Shown here: piece after piece, positions 43,413 through 52,117 of the stretch | Layout: each line of letters begins with the position of its first letter | Position numbering within the stretch: the first letter of the stretch is position 1 | Assembly: GCA_903907865.1 (NCBI GenBank) | Contig: CAIVPR010000126.1 | Coordinates: 186,001 to 250,000 of the forward strand | From: an uncultured Acidobacteriia bacterium | GTDB taxonomy: Bacteria > Acidobacteriota > Terriglobia > Bryobacterales > Bryobacteraceae | DNA: 64,000 nucleotides | Reading direction: 5' to 3' | The notes under the pieces: generated by a model | The model's input: only the letters and a program-made list of their open reading frames with translations | Told to the model about the DNA's origin: nothing | Databases searched by the model: none | Position numbers and translations under genes: made by a program

Positions 43413-45290
43413 CTAGCCGCGCACGAAGACGTACCCGTAGTTGGGTGGGACGTTTACGGTGGCCGTGGCTTGGTCCGATGCGATCTGGATGGGCGGCATG
43501 GGGCTGGTGTCGGCGTCCAGCATTTCGGTCCAGATGCCGGCTTTCGGGAATGGCAGTTGGATGGTGCCTTCGGTGTGTCCGAAGTTGAGCACGACCATGG
43601 CCCAGGAGTCGGATGCCGGGTCGTGGCGGTGGTAGGCCAGGATTTGGTTGCCCTTGAGGGATTGCTCGAAGTAGTAGAACGACCGGCGTCCGCGGAGGGC
43701 CGGGGTTGAACGGCGGAGTTGGCCGAGGCGGCGGTAGAGACGCACCATCGGGGTCCCGTTGTCGTCGTAGAAGTACTCCCAGTGGGCGTCTCGCCGGAGG
43801 CCGATACGGGCTTGTCCACCGCCAGGCAGGTTGTAGCTCTCGACGAATTCCTCGCCCTGCCAGAGCATGGGGACGCCCTGACAGGTGAGCAGGGCAACGA
43901 CCATGGGCTGCAACTTCCAGAACTTGGTGCGGTCGCCGGGGGAGAGGAGGTCTTTGGGATGCTCCAAGCCGGCGGCCACAATCAGGTGGCTGTGGTCGTG
44001 GGAGTTGAGGTATTGGAAGGGCGCGACGGGCATTTTGACGGGCTGGCCGTCGGCGTTGGTGACGGTATTGGTGTCGGGATAGCCTTGGAACAGCGGGTCG
44101 AGCGTGTGGGCGAAGTCGTCGGTTACCAGGGCGCCCGCCGCGATTGCGACCGCCTTGTTGAGCAGATCGTCCTGCCAGGCGCAGTTGGTGTACGTGGTCG
44201 CAAGGACTGGTTTGGCCTTGCCCAGTGCTTCGGCGCACTGGATGATGCGGCTGTAGCTGTTCGGATCCTGGGTGAAGCGTGGCTTGTTCACGGAGTAGTT
44301 GTAGGTCCGGAAGGCCAAGGCGGCGTAGGCGTTGTCGGTGGGGCTCGTGTAGAGGTCGGTCACTTGGTCGTAGCGGAAGCCGTCGACGTGGTAGTTGTCG
44401 AGCCAGTTTTGGTTGGCGGCGACGAAGAAGTCGCGGGTGAATTCTTGGTTGAAGTCTGCCTGGGGCCCGAATTGGCCGTCCGCACCGATCATGGGGCTGG
44501 CCGGGTGCGGGGCATCGGGGATCTTCTTCAAGTCGTCGTACACCTGATGGTAGGTGAAGAAGGGGTCGACGTGCTGGTAGACGACGTCGAGGATGACCGC
44601 GACACCAGCCGCGTGGCAGGAGTTGACGAGGCGGCGGAGGCCATCGGGTCCGCCGTAGTGGGTACTGGGGGAGAAGTAATGGAGCGGGCCGTAGCCCCAG
44701 TCGAAGTCGGTCTTGGCGCTGTTGACCGGCATCAGTTCGAGGCAGTTGACGCCGAGGCTCTTCAGATAGTCGAGGCGCTCCACGACTCCGTCGAAGGTGT
44801 CGTTGAATTGGGCGATTTGGAGTTCGTAGACGATGAGGTCGTCGAGTTCGGGGGTTTTGTGGTTGGCGTCGGTCCAGACGAAGGCAGTGGGGTTGCGGCG
44901 AAGTTCGATGGCCGACATCAGGCCTTCTTCGGTCCGGCGGGCGAAGGGGTCGGTGAACCAGTTGGTGACGATGTGCTGGGTGCCGGCGTGGTCGGTCAAA
45001 AGGAGTTGGAAGCGGTAGAGATGGACGCCCTCCTTGCCGAGGTTTGTGCGGCCATCGGGTTGCACGGCGACGGTGGCTTTCCAGAGGCCGCGGGAGTCGT
45101 TTTGCTGCCAAGTTAGGGAGAATTTTCTGGCCGGGACGGCGGGGTTGAAACGGTCGTCGCGGTGAATGATGCGGACGACGACTTCGAAACCGTCCTTGGC
45201 CGTGATGCCGGGCAGGAGGAGACCGAAGGCGATTTGGAAGCCTTGCGGGGTGGTTGAGGCGAAGGCCCCGGCGTCGGAAAAGTCGATCAC
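43413..45290 (-). CDS. Glycoside hydrolase family 13 (alpha-amylase/branching-enzyme-like)
   Basis: A 625-residue enzyme with an N-terminal beta-sandwich (CBM48/isoamylase N-like), a TIM barrel and a C-terminal beta domain. Catalytic residues are present: nucleophile Asp308 in DGFRYD, acid/base Glu354 in CAEALG and the third Asp432 in SHDHSH. No signal peptide, so it is cytosolic, possibly acting on glycogen or trehalose-type alpha-glucans. I chose GTG 45290 because GGAG lies seven bases upstream; a TTG at 45347 is possible but lacks a ribosome binding site. Confidence 0.86.
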   Translation of the reverse strand: MIDFSDAGAFASTTPQGFQIAFGLLLPGITAKDGFEVVVRIIHRDDRFNPAVPARKFSLTWQQNDSRGLWKATVAVQPDGRTNLGKEGVHLYRFQLLLTDHAGTQHIVTNWFTDPFARRTEEGLMSAIELRRNPTAFVWTDANHKTPELDDLIVYELQIAQFNDTFDGVVERLDYLKSLGVNCLELMPVNSAKTDFDWGYGPLHYFSPSTHYGGPDGLRRLVNSCHAAGVAVILDVVYQHVDPFFTYHQVYDDLKKIPDAPHPASPMIGADGQFGPQADFNQEFTRDFFVAANQNWLDNYHVDGFRYDQVTDLYTSPTDNAYAALAFRTYNYSVNKPRFTQDPNSYSRIIQCAEALGKAKPVLATTYTNCAWQDDLLNKAVAIAAGALVTDDFAHTLDPLFQGYPDTNTVTNADGQPVKMPVAPFQYLNSHDHSHLIVAAGLEHPKDLLSPGDRTKFWKLQPMVVALLTCQGVPMLWQGEEFVESYNLPGGGQARIGLRRDAHWEYFYDDNGTPMVRLYRRLGQLRRSTPALRGRRSFYYFEQSLKGNQILAYHRHDPASDSWAMVVLNFGHTEGTIQLPFPKAGIWTEMLDADTSPMPPIQIASDQATATVNVPPNYGYVFVRG

Positions 45291-45430
45291 TTGCGTGCTC
45301 CTTTGGAGGTTCACCGGACTGGGGTTGATGTCCAGAGTAGCACGCAAATGGGCTGAAAAGCGTGGGGGATTGGTTGACCTAGAAACGGCAGTTGGCCGTG
45401 CGGCGGCGGATTCCCGGTTCCCCGAAAAGA

Positions 45431-45494
45431 CGCTCCCTCGCGGTCGCGGCTCGGCTGAATCAACAGGTCACCGAGCCGTGATCACGAGGGAGCG
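45431..45494. repeat. Long imperfect inverted repeat (24-base arms)
   Basis: Arms 45431-45454 and 45471-45494 pair over 10 bp, skip a 4-base internal loop and pair again over 10 bp with one mismatch; the loop is 16 bases. It lies 32 bases beyond the 3' end of the sulfatase gene (minus strand) and upstream of the GH13 gene. It could be a terminator without a T-run or a REP-like element. Confidence 0.75.
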
Positions 45495-45526
45495 TACGGG
45501 CAAATCGAAGGGTCTGTGCTCCAGGG

Positions 45527-46993
45527 TTAAGATTTTGGTCGGGTGTAGCCCTGGGACTTGTACTTTTCGAGGAGTGTGGACAGGCGGTCGACGACCTCCG
45601 GGCGCTTCTGGTAGAGGTTGTAGCGCTCCTCGGGGTCCTTCGACAGGTCGTAGAGTTGGCCAGCGGGGCCGCCGGGGGCTTGTTCGACCGTAGCGGGAGG
45701 GCTGAAGCCGCCGGAACCGAGGCCGAGTTCGAGTTTCCAGGAGCCTTCGCGGATGGCGAACATGCCGCCGTTGGAATGGTGGACGATGGCGTCGCGGACC
45801 GGTTTGGCGGGCGGGCCGAGGAGTTCGGTAAGCAGGTTGTAGCTGTCCTCGCCCGCGTTGTCTGGGAGTTTGACGCCGGTGAGGGCGGCGAGGGTCCCCA
45901 TGAGGTCGGTCAGGCAGCCGAGATGGTTGTTGACGGTGCCGGGCATGATGTGGCCGGGCCAGCGGGCGATGAAGGGGATGCGGTGGCCGCCGTCCCAGAC
46001 GTCGGCCTTTTCGCCGCGCCAAGTGGCGTTGGCGAGGTGGGCGTAACGCTCCTTGTCTTCGAGTTTCCAATCGGCACCGTTGTCGCTGGTGACGATGAAG
46101 AGGGTGTTGTTGCCGATTTTGGCGTCGTCGATGGCCTGGGAGATGCGACCGATCAGATCATCGACCTCGGTGACGAAGTCGCCGTAGTCGCCCGCCTTGG
46201 AGCGGCCTCGGTTTTCGGGCTTGGGGAGCCAGGGGGTGTGGGGGCCGGAGAAGGCGACGTAGAGGAAGAAGGGCTGGTCGGGTGTCTTGGCGCGGTTTTG
46301 GATAATGCTGACGGCCTTGTCGGTGATGGTGGGCAGGACCTCTTCGAGCTTGAGGCCGGGGGAAATGGGGCCGGGACGCCAAAAGACTCCGCGCGGGGCG
46401 TTTTGGCCGGGGGTGGTGGCGGTGGGCTGCTCGACGGCGTGGTCGTTTTCGAAGAAGAGGTAGGGCGGCATGTCGAGGGAGGCCGGGATGCCGTAGTAGT
46501 AGTCGAAACCGCGGTCGGTCGGGCAGGGGTGGAGGGGCTTGGAGTAGTCGGTCTTTTCTTCGGTGCCGAGGCCGAGGTGCCATTTGCCGACGCCGGCGGT
46601 GTAGTAGCCCTGGGATTTCAGCATGGCGGGGACGGTGAGGCGGCCTTCTTCGATGAGGTACGGGCTGTAGCCGTCGAGGACGCCTTTTTTCAGGCGGGTG
46701 CGCCAGCTGTAGCGGCCGGTGAGGATGCCGTAGCGGGTGGGGGTGCAGACGGCGGAAGGCGAATGCATGTCAGTGAAGCGCATGCCCTGGGTGGCGAGTC
46801 GGTTGCCGTTGGGGGTGGGGATGGCGGATGCGGGGTTGTAGCAGGCCATGTCGCCCCAGCCGAGGTCGTCGGCTAGAACGTAGACGATGTTGGGGCGGTT
46901 AGGTGTGGCGGCGGGGAGGAGGCCGGTCGAGAGGGCGGTGGTGGCGAGGGCTGCGGTGCGGCAGAAATCGCGGCGGTTGATGGGTGGGGTCAC
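45527..46993 (-). CDS. Sulfatase, arylsulfatase A type, exported
   Basis: A 488-residue sulfatase with a Tat-like signal (INRRDFCRTAALATTALSTG), metal ligands in VLADDLGWGDMA, and the formylglycine motif C83-TPTR followed by GILTGRYSWR; the cysteine type needs the formylglycine-generating enzyme (not in the window). It removes sulfate from sugars or aryl esters in the envelope. GTG start 46993 is preceded at eight bases by a perfect TATAAT, which suggests a leaderless message. Confidence 0.92.
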   Translation of the reverse strand: MTPPINRRDFCRTAALATTALSTGLLPAATPNRPNIVYVLADDLGWGDMACYNPASAIPTPNGNRLATQGMRFTDMHSPSAVCTPTRYGILTGRYSWRTRLKKGVLDGYSPYLIEEGRLTVPAMLKSQGYYTAGVGKWHLGLGTEEKTDYSKPLHPCPTDRGFDYYYGIPASLDMPPYLFFENDHAVEQPTATTPGQNAPRGVFWRPGPISPGLKLEEVLPTITDKAVSIIQNRAKTPDQPFFLYVAFSGPHTPWLPKPENRGRSKAGDYGDFVTEVDDLIGRISQAIDDAKIGNNTLFIVTSDNGADWKLEDKERYAHLANATWRGEKADVWDGGHRIPFIARWPGHIMPGTVNNHLGCLTDLMGTLAALTGVKLPDNAGEDSYNLLTELLGPPAKPVRDAIVHHSNGGMFAIREGSWKLELGLGSGGFSPPATVEQAPGGPAGQLYDLSKDPEERYNLYQKRPEVVDRLSTLLEKYKSQGYTRPKS

Positions 46994-47001
46994 TTCGGGG
47001 A

Positions 47002-47007
47002 ATTATA
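47002..47007 (-). promoter_or_regulatory. Perfect -10 element directly before the sulfatase start
   Basis: TATAAT on the minus strand, 8 bases upstream of GTG 46993, with no Shine-Dalgarno in between. Transcription would start at or within a base or two of the start codon. No good -35 is visible. Confidence 0.55.
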
Positions 47008-47026
47008 TCGGGTTCGCGGGGGCGGG

Positions 47027-47791
47027 TCAGGGGGCGAACTCGACGGCGACGACGGTGGGCTCGAAGGAGGGGCCGTAGCGGAGGCGGACGCGGACGTGGG
47101 GGTTGCCGGGGGCGTGCTTGCGGAATTGGTCGGCGAAGGGTTGGGGGACGTGGATTTCGTCGTTGGCGGGAGAGATGGAGCCGGCTATTGTGAGTTTGGA
47201 GCGCTCGTTGGGTGAGAGATTCTTGGCGGCGTAGGGGTAGAGGCGGATGGATGCGATGGCGGGGACGATGATTACTTGGGCGCGGTCGGGATGGCGGGCG
47301 CGGAGGTTGGCGGGGTCGAGGTCGGCGTCGATGGCGACGAGCTGGCTGGCGGCGTCTGGATTGAAGGGCGTAACGGGGGCGACGACCTTGTTGCCGGTTT
47401 GCGATTCGCGCGCCACCGATTCGGCCCAAGCCAGCCACGCGGGTCCGGCATATTCGAACGCCGCGTAGACCTTGCGGGGCCGCTGCTGTCCGTAGAACCG
47501 CCACGCCGTACTTGCGGAGGGATCCAGATTGCAATCGAAGCCGAGAGACTGCAGCTTGGGCGGGTTGAGCCATTTGGGGACTGGCAAGGAACTTGCGTGC
47601 TCGGTCCAAAGGATCCTCAGTAGGATGCTGCTGTCGTCGTCGCTCGCGGGCCGGTTGAGCTGGAGTTCCCGGTCGGAGAGGACGATTTCGGCGTCCGGCG
47701 CGCCGCTGCGATTCGATTGGGCGTGGAAGACGACCAACGCGTTGGCGATCAGGACGGTTGCGGCGGCGAGGGCCAATGAGAGAGACTTCAT
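47027..47791 (-). CDS. DUF4824-like exported protein
   Basis: A 254-residue protein with an N-terminal membrane/signal segment (MKSLSLALAAATVLIANALVVFH) and a body that fits the DUF4824 family (IVLSDRELQLNRPASDDDSS, RVRLRYGPSFEPTVVAVE). Function unknown; the family is regularly encoded next to DUF2157 membrane proteins, as here. The ATG overlaps the DUF2157 stop by four bases. The frame is open upstream through that gene but is non-coding there. Confidence 0.82.
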   Translation of the reverse strand: MKSLSLALAAATVLIANALVVFHAQSNRSGAPDAEIVLSDRELQLNRPASDDDSSILLRILWTEHASSLPVPKWLNPPKLQSLGFDCNLDPSASTAWRFYGQQRPRKVYAAFEYAGPAWLAWAESVARESQTGNKVVAPVTPFNPDAASQLVAIDADLDPANLRARHPDRAQVIIVPAIASIRLYPYAAKNLSPNERSKLTIAGSISPANDEIHVPQPFADQFRKHAPGNPHVRVRLRYGPSFEPTVVAVEFAP

Positions 47792-48864
47792 GCTGCACGC
47801 TCCTGCGGCAGGGCCAGACGGGTCCGCAGTTGCTTGAACACGATCACGAGGCCGATTGCGATGGCTCCGATGGCGGCGAAGAAGAGATACTTCGGCATCC
47901 ACTGCCACCACCAGTGGTAGAGGCGGATGAAGAGGAAGATGGTGAAATAGACCGCGCCGGTGTTTACGGTGCCGGTCCAGCTTCGGGTTATGCCCCACCA
48001 GATCGCGCCGGTCGAGAGGGCGAGGCCGACGAACTCGTAGGTGTGCTCGATGGTATCGGTTTCCCAAGGGAGATAGCTGGACGCGCCCCACGCGGCCAGG
48101 GACAGTACCGCTGTCAAGGCGACGAGGGCACCCACGAGGCGGTAGACGGGGTCGAACTCGCGGTTAGCGGCGTGTCGGACGGCGAAGGGGCACGCGAAAG
48201 CGATGAAGCCCAAAAGCAGGAAGATCTCGGGACGGCTGGCAAATTGGCCCCACGCGACTCCTTGGAGCGTCGTGCATGTGGCCGCGACCCATGCGGTCAG
48301 CAGCGCCAAACCGGCGGCCAGGTGCAATCGAAGGCCGTAACGGTAAGCCAGAAGGAGCGCGAAGATGCCCCATGGCAGGAGCGCCCGTTCGGTCGGGACG
48401 AGGTTGAAGATCGTGCCCAAGGCCGAGAGATTCATGATGAAGGCGGTCAGCGCCGTGAGGCCCAGCAGGCCGGTGAAGTAGCGGGCGCGTTCGCGTCGGG
48501 CGGCGAATTCGGTGGCGGCCAGAAGCACGAGGGGGATGGCGATTAAGAGCGCCATCTGTTGCCATGTTTCGAGATAGCCCCAGAAGCGCAGGAAAAAGAG
48601 CACGAGCGCCGCGCACAGGGCGAGTCCGCCGAGCGTGGCGGCGATGCGCATGCCCCAGGAAACGCGTTTTTGGGACGAGGTGGTGTCGACGTCGAATTGA
48701 CGTTCCAGTTCGACGAGCCTGGCGCGGGACCATTCGTCGAAGCGGACGAGTTGGTCTGGGGATAGGCCGAGGACGTCGCGGAGTTCGGGTGCGGCGAGTT
48801 CGTCGCGGAGGATGCGGATGCGGTCGGCCTTCTGCTGCGCGTCGGCTGGGGTCGCGGTGGGCAC
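47788..48864 (-). CDS. DUF2157-like multi-helix membrane protein
   Basis: A protein of about 358 residues with a soluble N-terminal helix bundle (ADRIRILRDELAAPELRDVLG, DQLVRFDEWSRARLVELERQ) and about ten membrane helices. Family function is unknown. The start is uncertain: GTG 48864 is given because the conserved part begins soon after; TTG 48924 is the longer alternative. It is coupled to the DUF4824-like gene. Confidence 0.78.
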   Translation of the reverse strand: MPTATPADAQQKADRIRILRDELAAPELRDVLGLSPDQLVRFDEWSRARLVELERQFDVDTTSSQKRVSWGMRIAATLGGLALCAALVLFFLRFWGYLETWQQMALLIAIPLVLLAATEFAARRERARYFTGLLGLTALTAFIMNLSALGTIFNLVPTERALLPWGIFALLLAYRYGLRLHLAAGLALLTAWVAATCTTLQGVAWGQFASRPEIFLLLGFIAFACPFAVRHAANREFDPVYRLVGALVALTAVLSLAAWGASSYLPWETDTIEHTYEFVGLALSTGAIWWGITRSWTGTVNTGAVYFTIFLFIRLYHWWWQWMPKYLFFAAIGAIAIGLVIVFKQLRTRLALPQERAA

Positions 48865-48977
48865 AGTCTGATTGTATTCGAAATTGGTGGCGCGCAGAGG
48901 CCAAGAAGCGAGCCGGGAGCGCAATGGCAGGGCGAGCTTGGTTCTGGCGGTTGTACGCTAGGAACGAGAAGGTTCTT

Positions 48978-49274
48978 ATGGACAAGGATGCTGTGCTGGC
49001 CCGGCTCCGGGAACACCAACGGGAGTTGAGGGATTTGGGGATCGAACACCTGTCGCTGTTCGGGTCAAAGGCTCGCGGTGACGACACTGCCGCGTCGGAT
49101 GTGGACTTGGTTGCGGTCTTCGACGCAGGGAGAAGATACTCCCTCTTGGACATGGTCGCGATGGAAAACCGGCTTTCCGATCTACTGGAAGAGCCCGTGG
49201 ACCTTGCGCCCGAGCGGTCGCTGAAAGACGGGATTCGCGAGCGGGTTTTGAGCGAGGCAGTGCTTGCCTTTTGA
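48978..49274 (+). CDS. MNT-family nucleotidyltransferase (antitoxin of an MNT/HEPN pair)
   Basis: A 98-residue minimal nucleotidyltransferase with GS29KARG, then SD41-V-D43 (metal aspartates). In the known MntA-HepT system the MNT enzyme adds AMP to the HEPN toxin and neutralises it. It overlaps the HEPN gene by 11 bases. ATG at 48978; no strong Shine-Dalgarno. Confidence 0.87.
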   Translation: MDKDAVLARLREHQRELRDLGIEHLSLFGSKARGDDTAASDVDLVAVFDAGRRYSLLDMVAMENRLSDLLEEPVDLAPERSLKDGIRERVLSEAVLAF

Positions 49275-49590
49275 GGACTCTGATCGATGGCTGCGGGATA
49301 TCGTGGATGCGATCAACGCTATCGAACAGTTCATCGAAGGTATGGACTACTGCACGTTTTGCGACGACCCGAAAACCGTCGCAGCGGTTGAGCGGAAGCT
49401 ACAGGTGATCAGCGAGGCGGCGATCCGACTGGGAGCAACAGTCGAAACGAGGTTTCCGGACATTCCGTGGAGGGAGATTCGGGGCTTGGGAAATTGGTTG
49501 CGCCATCAATACGACCGGATTGAGCTGGACACGATCTGGAAAACGGCGGTAGACGACTTGCCTCGCTTGAAGAGGGCGATTTCCAAGTAG
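49264..49590 (+). CDS. HEPN/DUF86 (HepT-like) protein
   Basis: A 108-residue helical DUF86 protein. The HEPN RNase motif region reads RGLGNWLRHQYDRI. His81 and Tyr83 (the AMPylated tyrosine position in HepT) are kept. The Arg that usually forms RN-x3-H is Gly76; an Arg sits next to the His instead. This LGNWLRHxYD version may be a subfamily trait. It starts inside the MNT gene and is followed by an intrinsic terminator. Confidence 0.86.
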   Translation: MPFEDSDRWLRDIVDAINAIEQFIEGMDYCTFCDDPKTVAAVERKLQVISEAAIRLGATVETRFPDIPWREIRGLGNWLRHQYDRIELDTIWKTAVDDLPRLKRAISK

Positions 49591-49637
49591 CAGGTGCAAG
49601 GCGTAAATCTTCTGGCTAACGGTCCTCTTGACAGCAA

Positions 49638-49665
49638 AAAGGCACCCGGCGGACCGGGTGCCTTT
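49638..49665. terminator. Intrinsic terminator between hepT-like gene and rho
   Basis: A perfect 12-bp stem (49638-49649 with 49654-49665) and a 4-base loop. On the minus strand it is followed by five T and serves rho; on the plus strand a three-T tail follows, serving the MNT/HEPN pair. Confidence 0.85.
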
Positions 49666-49690
49666 GCTACGTCGGAGATACCGCTCCCAA

Positions 49691-51427
49691 CTACCCGTTC
49701 ATAGCAGCCAGGAACTCGGCATTGCTCCGGGTCCTGCCCAGCTTATCCAGCAGCAACTCCATCGTTTCCACCGGCGACAGCGGGCTGAGGACCCGGCGCA
49801 GGATGTAGACGCGGTTGAGCTCGTCCTTCGGGAGGAGCAGTTCCTCTTTCCGGGTGCCGCTCTTGTTGATGTCGATGGCGGGGAAGACGCGCTTGTCGAT
49901 GAGCTTGCGGTCCAAGTGGATTTCCATGTTGCCGGTACCCTTGAACTCTTCGAAGATCACGTCGTCCATACGGCTGCCGGTGTCGACGAGCGCGGTCGCA
50001 ATGATGGTCAGCGAGCCACCTTCCTCGATGTTGCGGGCCGCGCCGAAGAAGCGCTTCGGGCGCTGCAGGGCGTTGGAATCCACGCCGCCGGAGAGGACCT
50101 TGCCCGAGGGCGGCACGATCGTGTTGTAGGCGCGGGCGAGGCGGGTGATGGAGTCGAGCAGGATCACGACGTCCTTCTTGTGCTCCACCAAGCGCTTGGC
50201 CTTTTCGATCACCATTTCGGCAACCTGCACGTGGCGCGTGGCGGGCTCGTCGAAGGTCGAACTGATGACCTCGCCGCGGACCGAGCGCTGCATGTCGGTG
50301 ACTTCTTCGGGCCGCTCGTCGATGAGCAGCACGATGAGGTTCACTTCCGGGTGGTTGGTGGTGACGGAGTTGGCGATGGCCTGCAGCAGCATGGTTTTGC
50401 CGGTGCGGGGCGGGGCGACGATCAGGCCGCGCTGGCCCTTGCCGATCGGGGTCACGAGGTCCATGACGCGTCCCGAGAAGTTGTCGCGCGTTGTTTCGAG
50501 CTTGATCCGCTTGTCTGGATAGAGCGGCGTCAGGTTGTCGAAGAAGATCTTGTTGCGCGCTTCCTCCGGTGGTTCGAAGTTGATCGCGTCCACCTTGATG
50601 AGGGCGAAGTACCGCTCGCCTTCCTTGGGGGGGCGGATCTGGCCGGAGACGGTGTCACCGGTGCGGAGGTCGAAGCGGCGGATCTGCGAGGGCGAGACGT
50701 AGACGTCGTCGGGACCGGGCAGGTAGTTGTATTCGGGGGCGCGGAGGAAGCCGAAACCGTCCGGCAGGCATTCGAGGACGCCTTCGGAGAAGATGAGGCC
50801 GCTCTTTTCCGCCTGGGTCTGCAGGATTTTGAAGATCAGTTCCTGCTTGCGGTAGCCAGCGGCGTTCTGGACGCCCATTTCCTTGGCGATGTTGTTGAGG
50901 TCGATGATGCTCTTGTCCTTGAGCTCGACCAGGTCCAAGCGGTTTTCCTTGCCTTGCAGCTGGGCCTTGCGGCGCTGCTGCTGGCCGGGGTGCATGTGCT
51001 GCTGGGGCTGCTGGTTACCGCCCTGGGGATTTGCGCCCTGCTGGTTGTTCTGCTGGGGCTGGTTTGCAGGAGGTTGGGCCGCCGAAGGCTGGGCAGCGGG
51101 TGGTTGCGCCGACGCCTGGGGAGCGGGAGCAGGAGGCGTCGCGACAGGCTGCGGGGGCGCGGGGGGCGCGGTCTCCGCCTTTTCGACGGGCTTGGAGCCA
51201 GCGTCGGAGTGCTTGTGTTCAGCCGGCTTGTGTTCCCCGTGCTTGGCCGGGGGGCGTGGCGGACGCGGCGGACGCTCGTGGTGCTGCTTGGAGTCGTCGT
51301 GCTTTGCGTGCTCTTTCGCGGTCGACGTGTCCCGGGCGGGACGTTCGGCCGTCTTCCCTGAAGCCGGTTGCTCCTGGGGCGGTGTGTCTGTGTTTACTGT
51401 AGGTGTGATTTCGTTATCGCTTGCCAA
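49691..51427 (-). CDS. rho: Transcription termination factor Rho with a long disordered N-terminal extension
   Basis: A 578-residue Rho. The C-terminal ATPase has APPRTGKT (near residue 340), [16 protein letters not shown] and the R- and Q-loop region ([11 protein letters not shown]). The RNA-binding domain includes [27 protein letters not shown]. The first 150 or so residues are rich in Pro, Gln, Ala, Lys and His, low in complexity and absent from short Rho proteins. TTG start at 51427 overlaps engB by 34 bases. It ends at a strong intrinsic terminator. Confidence 0.96.
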   Translation of the reverse strand: MASDNEITPTVNTDTPPQEQPASGKTAERPARDTSTAKEHAKHDDSKQHHERPPRPPRPPAKHGEHKPAEHKHSDAGSKPVEKAETAPPAPPQPVATPPAPAPQASAQPPAAQPSAAQPPANQPQQNNQQGANPQGGNQQPQQHMHPGQQQRRKAQLQGKENRLDLVELKDKSIIDLNNIAKEMGVQNAAGYRKQELIFKILQTQAEKSGLIFSEGVLECLPDGFGFLRAPEYNYLPGPDDVYVSPSQIRRFDLRTGDTVSGQIRPPKEGERYFALIKVDAINFEPPEEARNKIFFDNLTPLYPDKRIKLETTRDNFSGRVMDLVTPIGKGQRGLIVAPPRTGKTMLLQAIANSVTTNHPEVNLIVLLIDERPEEVTDMQRSVRGEVISSTFDEPATRHVQVAEMVIEKAKRLVEHKKDVVILLDSITRLARAYNTIVPPSGKVLSGGVDSNALQRPKRFFGAARNIEEGGSLTIIATALVDTGSRMDDVIFEEFKGTGNMEIHLDRKLIDKRVFPAIDINKSGTRKEELLLPKDELNRVYILRRVLSPLSPVETMELLLDKLGRTRSNAEFLAAMNG

Positions 51428-51954
51428 ATTTCCCTCACTCCCCGGCCGGTGACGGCCGAGAACGGCAACGGCTCGGCATATTGCCGGATGGCGTCCAAGC
51501 TTTGCCGCTGCTCTTTCTGATTCAGTTTGTCGATCTTCGAGGCCACGACGAGGTACGGGTGGCCGTTGGATTCGAGCCAGGCCTTCAGGTCGAGATCCTT
51601 CTCCATCCAGGCCCGTCGCGCATCAAGGATGATGAACGACAACTTCAGAGACTTCCGGTTCGCCAAGTAGCTTTCGATCAGCTTGGCCCAGCCCACCTTC
51701 GCGGCGACCGGCACCTTGGCGTACCCGTATCCGGGGAGGTCGACCAAATACAGACGGTCCTCGACCCGGTAATAGTTAATAGACTGCGTCCGACCAGGAG
51801 TGTTGCTGGTGAACGCCAACTTCTTGTGTTCCGTGATCGCGTTGATCAGGCTCGACTTGCCCACGTTGCTCCGGCCGAGGAACGCGATCTCGGGTAACCC
51901 GTCCACCGGGAAATGTTCCGGACTGTTGGCGCTTAAAACGAATTCAGCTTTCAA
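51394..51954 (-). CDS. engB: Ribosome biogenesis GTPase EngB (YihA/YsxC)
   Basis: A 186-residue GTPase with G1 [14 protein letters not shown]2/G3 [11 protein letters not shown] and [10 protein letters not shown], and G4 SKIDKLN. It acts in late 50S assembly and is usually essential. TTG start 51954; its first codons (TTGAAAGCT) match the core of the tandem repeat directly upstream, and the start overlaps the stop of a short upstream frame (TTGA). The 3' end overlaps rho. Confidence 0.94.
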   Translation of the reverse strand: MKAEFVLSANSPEHFPVDGLPEIAFLGRSNVGKSSLINAITEHKKLAFTSNTPGRTQSINYYRVEDRLYLVDLPGYGYAKVPVAAKVGWAKLIESYLANRKSLKLSFIILDARRAWMEKDLDLKAWLESNGHPYLVVASKIDKLNQKEQRQSLDAIRQYAEPLPFSAVTGRGVREIWQAITKSHLQ

Positions 51955-51959
51955 AGGTT

Positions 51960-52004
51960 AGCTTTCAGGTCGGGCGCTTTCAAGTCGGGAGCTTTCAGGT
52001 CAGA
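51960..52004 (-). repeat. Three tandem copies of a 15-bp repeat just upstream of engB
   Basis: On the minus strand the unit reads GACCTGAAAGCTCCC with small variations (copy 3 diverges at its end). The same core (TGAAAGCT) occurs a fourth time as the first codons of engB. The repeat lies 5 bases from the engB start codon, where a ribosome binding site would be. Confidence 0.85.
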
Positions 52005-52117
52005 CCAAGAATCGGCAGGGGAAACGGAAGCAGGGTACCTGGAACCAGGCAAGAACCATTGTACTCCTTTTTCTTGACGCGCGTGGCGGCTGCAATTGCA
52101 AGGTGTTGCGGATCGTG

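Noticed and set aside
43719-45116. Plus-strand open frames opposite the GH13 gene (and similarly 45656-46876 opposite the sulfatase, 62034-63272 opposite the PpiD-like gene, 57244-58743 opposite the large oxidoreductase)
   Set aside because: All are shadows of genes with clear family motifs; Gly/Val-rich or His/Arg-rich, without recognisable domains.
49628-51361. Plus-strand open frame of 577 codons opposite rho
   Set aside because: Antisense of a well-recognised essential gene, low-complexity composition, no start signal or motif.
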